Source of the DNA: Dyadobacter sp. 3J3
GTDB taxonomy: Bacteria > Bacteroidota > Bacteroidia > Cytophagales > Spirosomataceae
NCBI RefSeq assembly: GCF_009801115.1
Contig: NZ_VTOL01000005.1
Location: 439,173-503,172 of the forward strand
Direction: 5' to 3'
DNA: 64,000 nt
In this document: piece after piece, positions 51,064 through 59,591 of the stretch
Layout: each line of letters starts with the position of its first letter
Numbering within the stretch: position 1 is the first letter of the stretch
The notes under the pieces: generated by a model
Seen by the model: the letters and a program-made list of their open reading frames with translations, nothing else
Told to the model about the DNA's origin: nothing
The model's database searches: none
Position numbers and translations under genes: made by a program

Positions 51064-52254
51064 TTAACGTTGGCTTTTTGTTTGATCAAAAATCTGTTTC
51101 ATTATTTTTTGGTTTGTTTCGTCAAATGTTATACCACGTCGACTCACGGTATCTTTTGCAACATCGACTGCTTTTTCAAAACGATATTCGGAAAATCCTT
51201 CCGCATTTCCTCCCCAGGAATAAGAAGGGACATGTTTGGGTTGAAAACCCGCTCCGAAAACATTTACACTTACGCCAATAACGGTTCCGGTATTAAACAT
51301 AGTTGAAATTCCGGCTTTAGAATAATCTCCCATAAATAATCCGCAGAAAAGCAGACCGGTGTTTTCCAGTTTCCCGGTGGCATAACTATGAATTTTTACA
51401 GCCGTGTGGTCATTTTTTAAGTTTGAGTTATTCGTATTTGCTCCCAGATTACACCATTCGCCTAATACCGAATTTCCCAAATATCCGTCGTGACCTTTAT
51501 TACTATATCCAAAGATAACACAGTTACTCACTTCACCACCCACTTTACAAAATGGCCCGACAGTAGTATTCGGACGTATTTTTGCTCCTTGCGCCAAAAC
51601 CGAACTTTCTCCAATCGAAAAAGGTCCCTGAATGACTGCACCTTCCTGAATGGATGCATTTTTACCGATATAAATCGGGCCGTTTTCAGCATTTAAAATG
51701 GCGGCCTTAATGACTGCTCCTTCTTCAATAAATATATTTTCAGGATTATAACAAAACGTGAAAGGATCAGTAAGTTTTGCTGATTGTTTTGAAGCCGTTA
51801 TTATGGCAAAATCAGATTTTATCTGCGCGCCATTATTCAGGAATATATCCCAAATCTGCTGGATAATCAGTATTGGTTCCTGATATATATGACTGATTAG
51901 ATTGGAAAGATTTCCAGTTGCTGACCAGTCAGAAGAAGTAGTGCGAACAGCTAAAATCTCGTTTTCTGATGATAAAAGAACAGATTCTGGAGAAAGCTTT
52001 TCTATCGCTTCAATTAATAAAATGTCCGGACAAAGCGCTCCGTTGATATAAAGATTGTCTTCGGATTGTTTTAACGGGAAACGATGAGCAAGATATGATT
52101 CCGTCTGATAAGAAATTTCAGTTTGAAACCATTCGCTCCATTTTTCAGCGATTGTCCATATTCCGCAACGGATTCCGGCGACCGGCCTGGTGTAGGTAAA
52201 GGGTAATAATTGTAAGCGGATTTTTGGATCGTCGAACAGGATGATACTACGCAT
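51064..52254 (-). CDS. GlmU-family sugar nucleotidyltransferase-like protein
   Basis: A 396-residue protein: a nucleotidyltransferase-like N-terminal part (MRSIILFDDPKIRLQLLPFTYTRP by anchor residues, about 1-150) and a left-handed beta-helix of hexapeptide repeats (about 185-370, with IYIGKNASIQEGAVIQGPF). Bacteroidota carry it as a GlmU-like sugar-phosphate nucleotidyltransferase; the canonical LAAGxGTRM loop of GlmU is absent, so activity is uncertain. The ATG at 52254 is preferred; a frame reaching 52290 adds residues across a likely promoter (GAACTTTG on the minus strand). It ends before holB. Confidence 0.85.
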   Translation of the reverse strand: MRSIILFDDPKIRLQLLPFTYTRPVAGIRCGIWTIAEKWSEWFQTEISYQTESYLAHRFPLKQSEDNLYINGALCPDILLIEAIEKLSPESVLLSSENEILAVRTTSSDWSATGNLSNLISHIYQEPILIIQQIWDIFLNNGAQIKSDFAIITASKQSAKLTDPFTFCYNPENIFIEEGAVIKAAILNAENGPIYIGKNASIQEGAVIQGPFSIGESSVLAQGAKIRPNTTVGPFCKVGGEVSNCVIFGYSNKGHDGYLGNSVLGEWCNLGANTNNSNLKNDHTAVKIHSYATGKLENTGLLFCGLFMGDYSKAGISTMFNTGTVIGVSVNVFGAGFQPKHVPSYSWGGNAEGFSEYRFEKAVDVAKDTVSRRGITFDETNQKIMKQIFDQTKSQR

Positions 52255-52303
52255 ATTCAGTTTTAGTATGTATCGCCAAAGTTCGGCCATTTTTTCGGTA
52301 CCG

Positions 52304-52355
52304 ACAAAAAAAGAAAGCAGTCTCTGATTGCTTTCGCTTAGAGACTGCTTTCTTT
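52304..52355 (-). terminator. Intrinsic terminator after rpmE2
   Basis: A 16-bp perfect inverted repeat (52310-52325 and 52340-52355, arm AAAGAAAGCAGTCTCT) with a 14-nt loop. On the minus strand it ends in a run of T at 52310-52304. It lies 24 bp past the rpmE2 stop. Confidence 0.9.
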
Positions 52356-52379
52356 GAAGACCTTAATTTTAAATAAAAA

Positions 52380-52640
52380 TTAAGCTTCGGTAGTTTCTTT
52401 TGTACCGTAACGTTTTCTGAATTTATCAACACGTCCCGCAGTATCAACAAGTACATTTTTACCTGTGTAGAATGGGTGAGACTTAGAAGAAACCTCTACT
52501 TTGTAAACAGGGTAAACCGTTCCATCTTCCCAGGTAATGTTTTCGCTGGTTTCGATTGTAGAGCGTGTAATAAATTTATCGTCGCTGGATAGATCCCAGA
52601 ATACTACTTCTCTGTAATTGGGATGAATATCATTTCTCAT
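52380..52640 (-). CDS. rpmE2: 50S ribosomal protein L31, type B
   Basis: An 86-residue ribosomal protein. It begins [16 protein letters not shown], has [11 protein letters not shown] near residue 55 and [11 protein letters not shown] near 70, the type B pattern. It lacks the CxxC zinc ligands of type A L31, so it is the zinc-independent form, which in many bacteria replaces type A when zinc is scarce. It is monocistronic, with a strong terminator after it. The gap upstream holds no clear Zur-type palindrome that I could see. Confidence 0.97.
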   Translation of the reverse strand: MRNDIHPNYREVVFWDLSSDDKFITRSTIETSENITWEDGTVYPVYKVEVSSKSHPFYTGKNVLVDTAGRVDKFRKRYGTKETTEA

Positions 52641-52772
52641 TGGTATATGGTATTATGTGTTTCTGTACAATTCTCAAAAAGGATTGCAAAAGTAAAAATT
52701 CTAATCAAGTAAACCAAGCAATTTTGAGTTATCTTTCTCAATATCTATGCGATGAGTCTAAATAATTTAAAA

Positions 52773-53687
52773 TCAGACCTCGCTAATCTGCTTTTGAAGG
52801 ACTTCTATCCCTTTTTTTGACTGACTATCAAAGTCCTGATAAACGAAACATTCAATAGAAAGCCCGCCTTTGTAATTTATTTTTTTCAAAGCACTTAAAT
52901 ATGGCCTGAAATCATCTCCGGCAACTCCGGGCGGTGTCCGGTCCTTTTTTTCTGCAATATGGCAATGAACAATATGCTTCCCGAATTTCACAATCTGGTC
53001 GGCCGGCTCGTCTTCTTTGGACATGTGGAAGATGTCGCATAGTAGTTGAAAAGACGGGCTGTTAACGGCATCTATTATTTCAACACCTTCGGCCAAACTA
53101 TTAATAAAATTGGTTTCTCCACGATTAAGCGGTTCAAGGGCAATTTTCACACCATACTTTTCAGCAAGCGGCGCCATTTTTTTACTCAATTCTATATGTT
53201 GGGCTTTTGCCTTATCACGGTCAAATCCTTCCGGAATAATCCGTGAAGCGCCGCTTCCAAATACAATGTATTTCGAGCCGCATTCTTTCGCTCTTTTTAA
53301 AGCCAGATCAGTGCGTTGTAAAATCGCTTCATGATTCGCATCCGGCCCTAATGTTTTTAATTGCCCCGGCAACAGAATTACATAGGATCGGATTGGAAAC
53401 TTATCCTCTTTTAATTGCTGAAGATTTTTGGCGTACTGCATATCGCCGTCTTTAGGGATCAGAAAACCGCCAACAGATTCCTCTATATAGGAACATCCAT
53501 ATGTTCTGAGCAATTCAGCTTTTTCATAGGATGCATAAACGCCTAATGGTAATGAAAATTTTGATAGATTATCGCTGAAATCAGCGGCATGTACAAGCGT
53601 TTCTGCCCCTATGGCAAAACCCGCGGATAATCCGGCGGTTTGTTTCAAAAATGTTCTTCTTGACTGATGCTTAAAAGGCTTGTTCAT
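52773..53687 (-). CDS. Tat-exported TIM-barrel sugar-phosphate isomerase/epimerase-like protein
   Basis: A 304-residue protein. The N-terminus has a twin-arginine signal (SRRTFLKQTAGLSAGFAIG, residues 9-27) followed by AETLVHAAD, so export of the folded protein to the periplasm is likely. The rest is a xylose-isomerase-like TIM barrel; expected metal ligands include the Glu in ALEPLNRGE (about residue 190), Asp in LLCDIFHMSKED, His in VHCHIAEK and the C-terminal Glu in LSIECF. The substrate is unknown. It stands alone between rpmE2 and nrdA. Confidence 0.85.
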   Translation of the reverse strand: MNKPFKHQSRRTFLKQTAGLSAGFAIGAETLVHAADFSDNLSKFSLPLGVYASYEKAELLRTYGCSYIEESVGGFLIPKDGDMQYAKNLQQLKEDKFPIRSYVILLPGQLKTLGPDANHEAILQRTDLALKRAKECGSKYIVFGSGASRIIPEGFDRDKAKAQHIELSKKMAPLAEKYGVKIALEPLNRGETNFINSLAEGVEIIDAVNSPSFQLLCDIFHMSKEDEPADQIVKFGKHIVHCHIAEKKDRTPPGVAGDDFRPYLSALKKINYKGGLSIECFVYQDFDSQSKKGIEVLQKQISEV

Positions 53688-53967
53688 GAGGCTAAATTTG
53701 CGGATGTGGAAAATATAATGAATAGAAATAGTTAAAGCATTATGTTGAGAAATATACCCTAATTTTATAAAAAGTTTACAAATTTAAAATCTCACCTAAA
53801 AATAAATATGTCATAATTTACTGAATATCAATTGCTATACTTAATTATATTTTGTATTTATGCACAAGTTCTGAAAAAAAAGTTGCAAATTTTTTTGGAA
53901 AAACGGCAATAAAAATTTCTTGAAAAATCTTTTGTGACTCTTTTTTTCTTAAATGACTTGTTACGAG

Positions 53968-54024
53968 AATCTTAACAATTTGATAAATTAAGCTGTTAAG
54001 ATTTGTCCTTTAAAAAGCTTAATT
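53968..54024 (+). promoter_or_regulatory. Two mutually exclusive hairpins in the nrdA leader
   Basis: AATCTTAACA (53968-53977) pairs with TGTTAAGATT (53994-54003). AATTAAGCT (53986-53994) pairs with AGCTTAATT (54016-54024). The 5' arm of the second lies in the loop and first arm base of the first, so both cannot form together. This may be an attenuator-like switch or two operator dyads; role inferred. Confidence 0.45.
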
Positions 54025-54062
54025 CAGAGTTGCACTTTCAATTTATTTTGAGTTATTTCAAG

Positions 54063-54134
54063 GAAAATATTTCACTTCCCCTCCAATAATATTCATTAAC
54101 AACTTTAAATCTTTCACCTCAGAAAATATTTCAC
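54063..54134 (+). promoter_or_regulatory. 13-bp direct repeat before nrdA
   Basis: GAAAATATTTCAC occurs at 54063-54075 and again at 54122-54134, where it touches the ATG. The 59-bp spacing is near a whole number of helical turns plus a half. A regulator binding both would cover the ribosome-binding region. It does not fit the usual NrdR box. Confidence 0.55.
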
Positions 54135-56585
54135 ATGTCCATGTACGTAATAAAGCGTGACGGTCGCCGTGAGTCGGTAAAATTCGACAAAGTGACTGCC
54201 CGTATTGAGAAGCTGAGCTATGGCCTCGATAACAATTACATCCAGCCCATAGAGGTAGCCAAAAAGGTTGTTTCCGGAATTTACGATGGTGTTACCACCG
54301 CCGAACTTGATAATCTTGCAGCGGAAACAGCCGCTTCGATGACTACCAAGCATCCGGATTATGCTATTTTAGCCGCCCGGATCGCGATCTCAAATCTTCA
54401 TAAAAATACGTTGAAGTCGTTTTCTGCGACGATGAAACGTCTTTATACTTATGTAGACGGAAAAACAGGTGAAAATGCTTCGTTAATTTCCAAAGAAGTT
54501 TACGAAGTGATCCGTCAGAATGCATCTCTTCTTGATTCTACTATTATATATGACCGGGATTATGCCTATGACTATTTTGGTTACAAAACGCTTGAAAAAT
54601 CATACTTATTAAAGGTAGACGGTAAAATCGTAGAACGCCCCCAGCAAATGTTGATGCGCGTTGCGATCGGAATTCATCAGGAAGATGTTCAGGCTGCGGT
54701 TGAGACATATCATTTGCTTTCTGAAAAATGGTTTACACACGCGACGCCTACCTTATTTAATGCAGGAACGCCAAAACCACAAATGTCGTCCTGTTTCCTT
54801 TTAACAATGAAGGAAGATAGTATTGAAGGAATTTACGATACGCTGAAACAATGCGCCCTGATTTCACAGTCGGCGGGTGGTATTGGTTTGAGCATCCATA
54901 ATGTACGTGCGACAGGTTCCTATATTAAAGGTACCAATGGAATGTCCAATGGTATCGTGCCGATGCTTCGCGTATTCAATGACACGGCGCGTTATGTTGA
55001 TCAGGGAGGCGGAAAGCGAAAGGGTTCTTTTGCCATATATATGGAACCATGGCATGCGGATGTGTTCGATTTTCTTGATTTGAGAAAAAATCACGGTAAG
55101 GAAGAGCAGCGTGCACGTGACCTTTTCTATGCCATGTGGATTCCGGATTTGTTTATGAAGCGTGTAGAAGCAAATGATACCTGGTCATTATTCTGTCCGC
55201 ACGAGTGTCCAGGTTTGGCTGATTCGCACAGTGAAGAATTTGAAAAACTTTACGAGCGTTATGAACTTGAAGGAAAAGCACGTAAAACGATAAAAGCGCA
55301 GGATCTTTGGTTTGCTATTCTTGAATCGCAAATTGAAACAGGTACACCTTATATGTTGTACAAAGATCACGCAAACTCAAAATCAAACCAGAAAAATCTG
55401 GGGACGATCAAGTCGTCCAACCTTTGTACGGAAATCATGGAGTACACAGCTCCGGATGAAGTGGCTGTTTGTAATCTGGCTTCAATTGCACTTCCCAAAT
55501 TTGTGGAAATGCAGGCGGACGGTTTTTACCGTTTTGATCATCAGAAACTATATGAGATCACAAAAGTGATTACCCGCAATCTGAACAAGATTATTGATCT
55601 TAATTATTATCCTGTTCCGGAGGCTGAAAATAGCAATAAAAGACACCGTCCGATCGGTATCGGTATTCAGGGATTGGCTGATGCTTTCTGTATGATGCGC
55701 ATGCCCTTTGATTCGGATGAGGCGCGTCAGTTGAACAAAGATATCTTTGAGACGATTTATTATGGTGCGATGGAATCTTCCATGGAACTGGCAAAACTTC
55801 ATGGACCATACCAGACCTGGGAAGGCAGCCCGATTTCACAAGGTACATTCCAGTTTGATATGTGGGGTGTGAAACCAGACAGTCAACGTTGGGATTGGGA
55901 GAAATTGAGAAAGGGTGTTATTCAGAATGGTGTTCGCAATTCACTATTACTTGCTCCAATGCCTACGGCTTCTACGAGCCAGATTTTGGGTAACAATGAA
56001 TGTTTTGAACCATTCACTTCCAATATATATGTAAGACGCGTTCTTTCAGGAGAATTTGTGGTTGTAAATAAGTATCTGCTGAAAGATCTTGTAAGACTTG
56101 GGCTTTGGGATGAGGAAATGAAAAACAATCTTGTTAGGGCCAGTGGTTCTGTTCAGGCTATTCCAAATATTCCTCAAAACATTAAGGATCTCTACAAAAC
56201 GGCTTGGGAAATTAAACAACGTAGTATCCTGGATATGTCTGCCGACCGTGGTGCTTTTATTTGCCAGTCACAGTCACTGAATATTTTCCTTGAAGAACCT
56301 AATTTCGGGAAATTAACTTCGATGCATTTTTATGCGTGGAAAAAAGGATTGAAAACAGGTATGTACTATTTACGTACACGTGCAGCTTCGGCTCCTGTTC
56401 AATTTACTTTAGGTAAGCAGGCAGAAGCGCAGATCGAACCAGTTACAGAATTGGTTGCTGAAAAGGAATTGAACTACGTACAATATGCCGAAGATCATAC
56501 GAAACCAGTTGCAGCGCGTGACAGCCGTTCTGATATGCAATGCTCGCTGGATGATCCGGAAGGATGTGAAGCTTGCGGAAGCTGA
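54135..56585 (+). CDS. nrdA: Ribonucleoside-diphosphate reductase alpha subunit, class Ia type
   Basis: The 816-residue large subunit reduces ribonucleotides to deoxyribonucleotides. An N-terminal ATP-cone (1-95, [18 protein letters not shown]) gives dATP control. Catalytic parts seen are SSCFLL (first redox Cys, near residue 218), NLCTEIME (Asn, Cys and Glu of the radical site), [10 protein letters not shown] (second redox Cys), and the Tyr pair in MYYLRTRAA for radical transfer. The C-terminal shuttle pair is CEACGS. No nrdB gene for the small subunit is adjacent. The product starts at the ATG at 54135 or two codons later. Its leader holds the repeats described above. Confidence 0.96.
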   Translation: MSMYVIKRDGRRESVKFDKVTARIEKLSYGLDNNYIQPIEVAKKVVSGIYDGVTTAELDNLAAETAASMTTKHPDYAILAARIAISNLHKNTLKSFSATMKRLYTYVDGKTGENASLISKEVYEVIRQNASLLDSTIIYDRDYAYDYFGYKTLEKSYLLKVDGKIVERPQQMLMRVAIGIHQEDVQAAVETYHLLSEKWFTHATPTLFNAGTPKPQMSSCFLLTMKEDSIEGIYDTLKQCALISQSAGGIGLSIHNVRATGSYIKGTNGMSNGIVPMLRVFNDTARYVDQGGGKRKGSFAIYMEPWHADVFDFLDLRKNHGKEEQRARDLFYAMWIPDLFMKRVEANDTWSLFCPHECPGLADSHSEEFEKLYERYELEGKARKTIKAQDLWFAILESQIETGTPYMLYKDHANSKSNQKNLGTIKSSNLCTEIMEYTAPDEVAVCNLASIALPKFVEMQADGFYRFDHQKLYEITKVITRNLNKIIDLNYYPVPEAENSNKRHRPIGIGIQGLADAFCMMRMPFDSDEARQLNKDIFETIYYGAMESSMELAKLHGPYQTWEGSPISQGTFQFDMWGVKPDSQRWDWEKLRKGVIQNGVRNSLLLAPMPTASTSQILGNNECFEPFTSNIYVRRVLSGEFVVVNKYLLKDLVRLGLWDEEMKNNLVRASGSVQAIPNIPQNIKDLYKTAWEIKQRSILDMSADRGAFICQSQSLNIFLEEPNFGKLTSMHFYAWKKGLKTGMYYLRTRAASAPVQFTLGKQAEAQIEPVTELVAEKELNYVQYAEDHTKPVAARDSRSDMQCSLDDPEGCEACGS

Positions 56586-56610
56586 GGTTTTAGTGTTAGA
56601 CGTATCTGAG

Positions 56611-56643
56611 AATAGCCCTTGCTGAAAAGTGAGGGCTATTTTT
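56611..56643 (+). terminator. Intrinsic terminator after nrdA
   Basis: AATAGCCCT (56611-56619) pairs with AGGGCTATT (56632-56640), followed by T's. It starts 26 bp past the nrdA stop. Its loop TTGCTGAAAAGT recurs in a weaker hairpin at 62681-62715. Confidence 0.85.
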
Positions 56644-56804
56644 GTAATGGCGTTTTGTGCTCACGGCCATTAAATCAATCGCTTTTGTAACTGTTAATAT
56701 ATTTTAGTTTATTGCGAAAGTTATTTTTTATCGCTGATAAATACAGTCCTGCTCAACCTTTTGAAAAATGAAATGAAACTTGTTCAATTCATTTTACACA
56801 CATT

Positions 56805-57407
56805 ATGAAACTATTGCTCCAAAACCTGACAAAACTTACCAGATTACCTCAATCAGAACTGATACCATTGCTTCCTTATTTTGAGCCGATGACAACACTT
56901 CCTGATACTGCACTTCTCTCACCAGGTGAAGTAGCATCAAGCTTATGGTTTATCGGCAGCGGCGTAATGAGGGCATTTCATATTGTTGAACAGCGGAAAC
57001 GTTCACAAGTTGAGGAAAAGCTGGTGAGAGAGATCACCAATTGGATCGTTCCGGCAGGTGGATTTCTTACCGATATCCGTAGTTTTATCTATCAAACGCC
57101 TGCAAATTATTTTGTTGAAACATTGGAAGCGTGCAGGTTATACAGTTTATCCTTTAACAATTACCTGATTCTTCAATCTTCGCACCCCGAAATCGCCAGG
57201 GCCGTTTTTGAAAATACAATGGTCATGGCCGACTTGCGTGTCCAAATGTGTAGTCTCCGCGACCCTCAAAGCCGTCTTGAAATGTTTGAGAAAATGTATC
57301 CTGGTTTGAAAGGTCACTTGTCGGTGAATATTCAGGCATCCTATCTGAATATTGATCCCACTACGTTAAGTCGTTTACGTAGCAAAAGAAGTAGAAACAA
57401 TTCTTAG
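56805..57407 (+). CDS. Crp/Fnr-family transcriptional regulator
   Basis: A 200-residue protein with a cyclic-nucleotide-binding-like domain (about residues 25-130, beta-rolls around LSPGEVASSLWFIGSGVMRAF by anchor residues) and a short C-terminal helix-turn-helix (HLSVNIQASYLNIDPTTLSRLR, about 172-193). Its end SKRSRNNS is basic. Residues that bind cAMP in Crp are not evident, so the ligand is unknown, as for most Bacteroidota members of this class. It is monocistronic. A 14-bp inverted repeat follows at 57445. Confidence 0.85.
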   Translation: MKLLLQNLTKLTRLPQSELIPLLPYFEPMTTLPDTALLSPGEVASSLWFIGSGVMRAFHIVEQRKRSQVEEKLVREITNWIVPAGGFLTDIRSFIYQTPANYFVETLEACRLYSLSFNNYLILQSSHPEIARAVFENTMVMADLRVQMCSLRDPQSRLEMFEKMYPGLKGHLSVNIQASYLNIDPTTLSRLRSKRSRNNS

Positions 57408-57444
57408 TTTTTTGTATTTTGCGTAGTATTAGTTTTTTGGCAAG

Positions 57445-57484
57445 GTTAGAACATTTTCTTATTTGAGTCAGAAAATGTTCTAAC
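57445..57484. promoter_or_regulatory. 14-bp perfect inverted repeat upstream of the lipoprotein operon
   Basis: GTTAGAACATTTTC (57445-57458) is repeated inverted at 57471-57484, with a 12-bp spacer. A -7 element TAAATTTG follows at 57494-57501. It lies 37 bp after the Crp-like gene and so may be its terminator, or an operator for the following operon. Confidence 0.5.
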
Positions 57485-57493
57485 TCTTTGTCC

Positions 57494-57501
57494 TAAATTT
57501 G
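57494..57501 (+). promoter_or_regulatory. -7 promoter element TAAATTTG
   Basis: Exact consensus match, 94 bp before the ATG at 57596. The predicted leader contains a 10-bp hairpin with one mismatch (AACGCCCCGC at 57508-57517, GCGGGACGTT at 57540-57549). No -33 element at normal spacing. Confidence 0.5.
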
Positions 57502-57595
57502 CAAAAGAACGCCCCGCCACAAGTTTGGAAGCCTGGAAAGCGGGACGTTTAAGTTTAGTTTAAATCATTTTTAACAATTCAAACCGTACAAATGT

Positions 57596-58506
57596 ATGAA
57601 GAAATTATGTCTATTTATGTTGGTTGCTTTTGCCATTTCCTCGTGTAGCGAGAAAGAGCAAAGTCCTGAACCCATTGTAAACTCCGCGAAATTGACCTCC
57701 AAGGATGTATTACTCGAAAATGGTGTACTTAGATTCGCCTCTCCGGAACACTTTAGTAATGTTGCAAAAGAGCTTTCTAATAAGAAAGGAATGGAAAATT
57801 GGTATTCAAAACCTGAATTCGTTTCGCTTCTTAAAAGACAAAAGTCTATATCCAGGGAGGAACATGAAAAAATAGCCGATACAGGCGAATTTGGAGAACT
57901 AAGTGATGTATTAACCTTTAAAGAAGTGGAAGGAGACAAACTTCTCACTGAAATTGTGGAGATTCCTGAGCTTTCAGCCGTATTGAATTCCAAGAGCTAT
58001 GTGATTGTAGGAGATTCTGCGTATCATATAAGTTCCGATCATTCTACTTCTATTTACATTGGAAAAAACCTCGACAAATTATCGAGCTTTCTAAAAAATC
58101 CAAATTTACCAGAAGTTCGCACTAACAAAATAAAGAAAGTTTCATTAGATAACGCAAGAATTCAATTAGGAACTTTTAGAAATACTGATGGGAATCGTCG
58201 GATCGAAGCTGAGCATTCTGAAGTTCAAATTGCTCCTGGTCTGGCCACCTACCGCCTAATTCGTATAGACTATTATAAGAAAAACTGGGTCGGATGGTCC
58301 CACACCGAAGCTGCGTATCTTAGTTTTACGGTTACTGCGACGAGTAATATGTGGGGGGGGATCTTCCTCCTCGAAAATGGGAAGGAAGTAATGTAGATCG
58401 TATCGGAGCAGACGTCCAAGACTTCCAACTAGGACCGCCGCCGGTATACAATATCAATGTACACATGAAATGTACGGTATTCAGGGAGTATGACCAAGAT
58501 ATTTGA
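57596..58506 (+). CDS. Lipoprotein interrupted at a G8 tract (frame disrupted)
   Basis: From the ATG the open frame codes 266 residues and stops at 58394-58396. The signal peptide ends at a lipobox (FAISSC, near residue 17). The frame runs into a run of eight G (58353-58360) and then reads only 13 more residues. One extra G, or two fewer, shifts into a frame that continues with DLPPRKWEGSNVDRIGADVQ, then DFQLGPPPVYNINVHMKC and a tail to TGA at 58504-58506; that text looks like normal protein. A stable hairpin starts 17 bp later. The gene may be phase-variable, or the tract may be miscounted. The family is not recognised. Confidence 0.75.
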
Positions 58507-58522
58507 AAGTTTTGAGTAGCTG

Positions 58523-58577
58523 GCCATTCCAAAGGAGGGGTGTAAATTAAGTTCACCATCTCCTACTCTGGAATGGC
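58523..58577 (+). terminator. Nested hairpin after the lipoprotein
   Basis: GCCATTCCA (58523-58531) pairs with TGGAATGGC (58569-58577); inner AGGAG/CTCCT and GGTG/CACC continue the stem. No T tract. It starts 17 bp beyond the frame-shifted stop at 58506 and supports that as the true gene end. Confidence 0.65.
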
Positions 58578-58649
58578 TAGTAATTTAACCGTATTTTTAT
58601 ACACTGTAATTATTTCCAACTGCACGGAAAATTTTTTTCATTTCAATAA

Positions 58650-59591
58650 ATGAGGTTTATATTTATTTCACTATTACTTTTTGTGGCTGGTTGCAAAGAG
58701 ACCAGCCTTGATATGGATATCCCGTATGCAGGAGACAAGTTGGTTTTATGGGGGAAGCTTAAAGCGGGGTCTCCCATTAGAATACAAGTAACCAGAACCT
58801 TCAATCCAATTGGCTCTATTCCAAAAGACGTCACCGTATCGAATGCAAAAGTGGAATTATTGGTGGATGGTAAGGAATCCATTGAATTGTCTTCATCGAA
58901 AAGCGAGAATGGTGTATATGTATCTGATCGTGTGATTGAAGCAGGATTGACCTATGTTGTAAAAACTTCGGCTCCGCTATTACCAGCTGCTGAATCAGCA
59001 CCTGTACTGGTTCCGTTAGATGTACCGGATGTTGAAGTAGTACGAATCCGCGATGTACCTGGTGAAATTAACCACCAGACGCGCCAGGATTTAGTAAGTC
59101 TATACTTTAAAGAGCAGCAGGCTGAGGTAGAAAGCTATTACACACTTACATTTTTATCATACTTTGATAAGGATACCGTTTCGGCTAGTCCGTATGGTGC
59201 CACGGACAATATACCTGCCAAAGAAGAAGATTGCCATACCTGGGCAACAGAAAAAATATCGACCTATTACAGTGAAGCTGCGGGACTTACATTCGATCGT
59301 TCCGCCCGGATCTTCTTGATGAAAAGTAAATGCTTACCTGACCTCAAGACTCCTATAAAATTCTATATTGAGACCACCAAGGGAAATTTTGACACTCCAA
59401 AGTGGGCATCTAAGGTTACCATGAGAGTTGAAGTCGTTACCAAAGAGGCATTTGATTATGCCAAAATAGAATATGATCAGCCCGAGGGGCTCGATCTTCT
59501 CGTGCTTCCTCCCCAAAGAGCTTTGACCAATATCAAAAATGGCTATGGGCTCATTTTTGCTTCCAACGAAAAGGTGATAGAAATACCATGA
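58650..59591 (+). CDS. DUF4249-type outer-membrane lipoprotein
   Basis: A 313-residue lipoprotein: signal peptide with lipobox VAGC (about residue 15), then an Ig-like beta domain (KLVLWGKLKAGSPIRIQVTR, VSNAKVELLVDG) and a C-terminal domain with the pattern of DUF4249 proteins. In Bacteroidota these are encoded directly before a TonB receptor, as here: its stop overlaps the ATG of the receptor gene by four bases (59588-59591). The two are translationally coupled. Its job is presumably to aid the receptor at the outer membrane (inference). Confidence 0.85.
   Translation: MRFIFISLLLFVAGCKETSLDMDIPYAGDKLVLWGKLKAGSPIRIQVTRTFNPIGSIPKDVTVSNAKVELLVDGKESIELSSSKSENGVYVSDRVIEAGLTYVVKTSAPLLPAAESAPVLVPLDVPDVEVVRIRDVPGEINHQTRQDLVSLYFKEQQAEVESYYTLTFLSYFDKDTVSASPYGATDNIPAKEEDCHTWATEKISTYYSEAAGLTFDRSARIFLMKSKCLPDLKTPIKFYIETTKGNFDTPKWASKVTMRVEVVTKEAFDYAKIEYDQPEGLDLLVLPPQRALTNIKNGYGLIFASNEKVIEIP

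Larger units (their letters stand above)
53688..54134. other. Intergenic region upstream of nrdA
   Basis: 447 bp, very AT-rich, no gene. It holds two overlapping inverted repeats (53968-54024) and a 13-bp direct repeat (54063 and 54122) described separately. No TAnnTTTG element at a normal distance was found. Confidence 0.5.

Noticed and set aside
52255..52290. 12-residue extension of the GlmU-like protein
   Set aside because: A near-consensus -7 element lies within it, and relatives begin with the nucleotidyltransferase strand at the internal Met.
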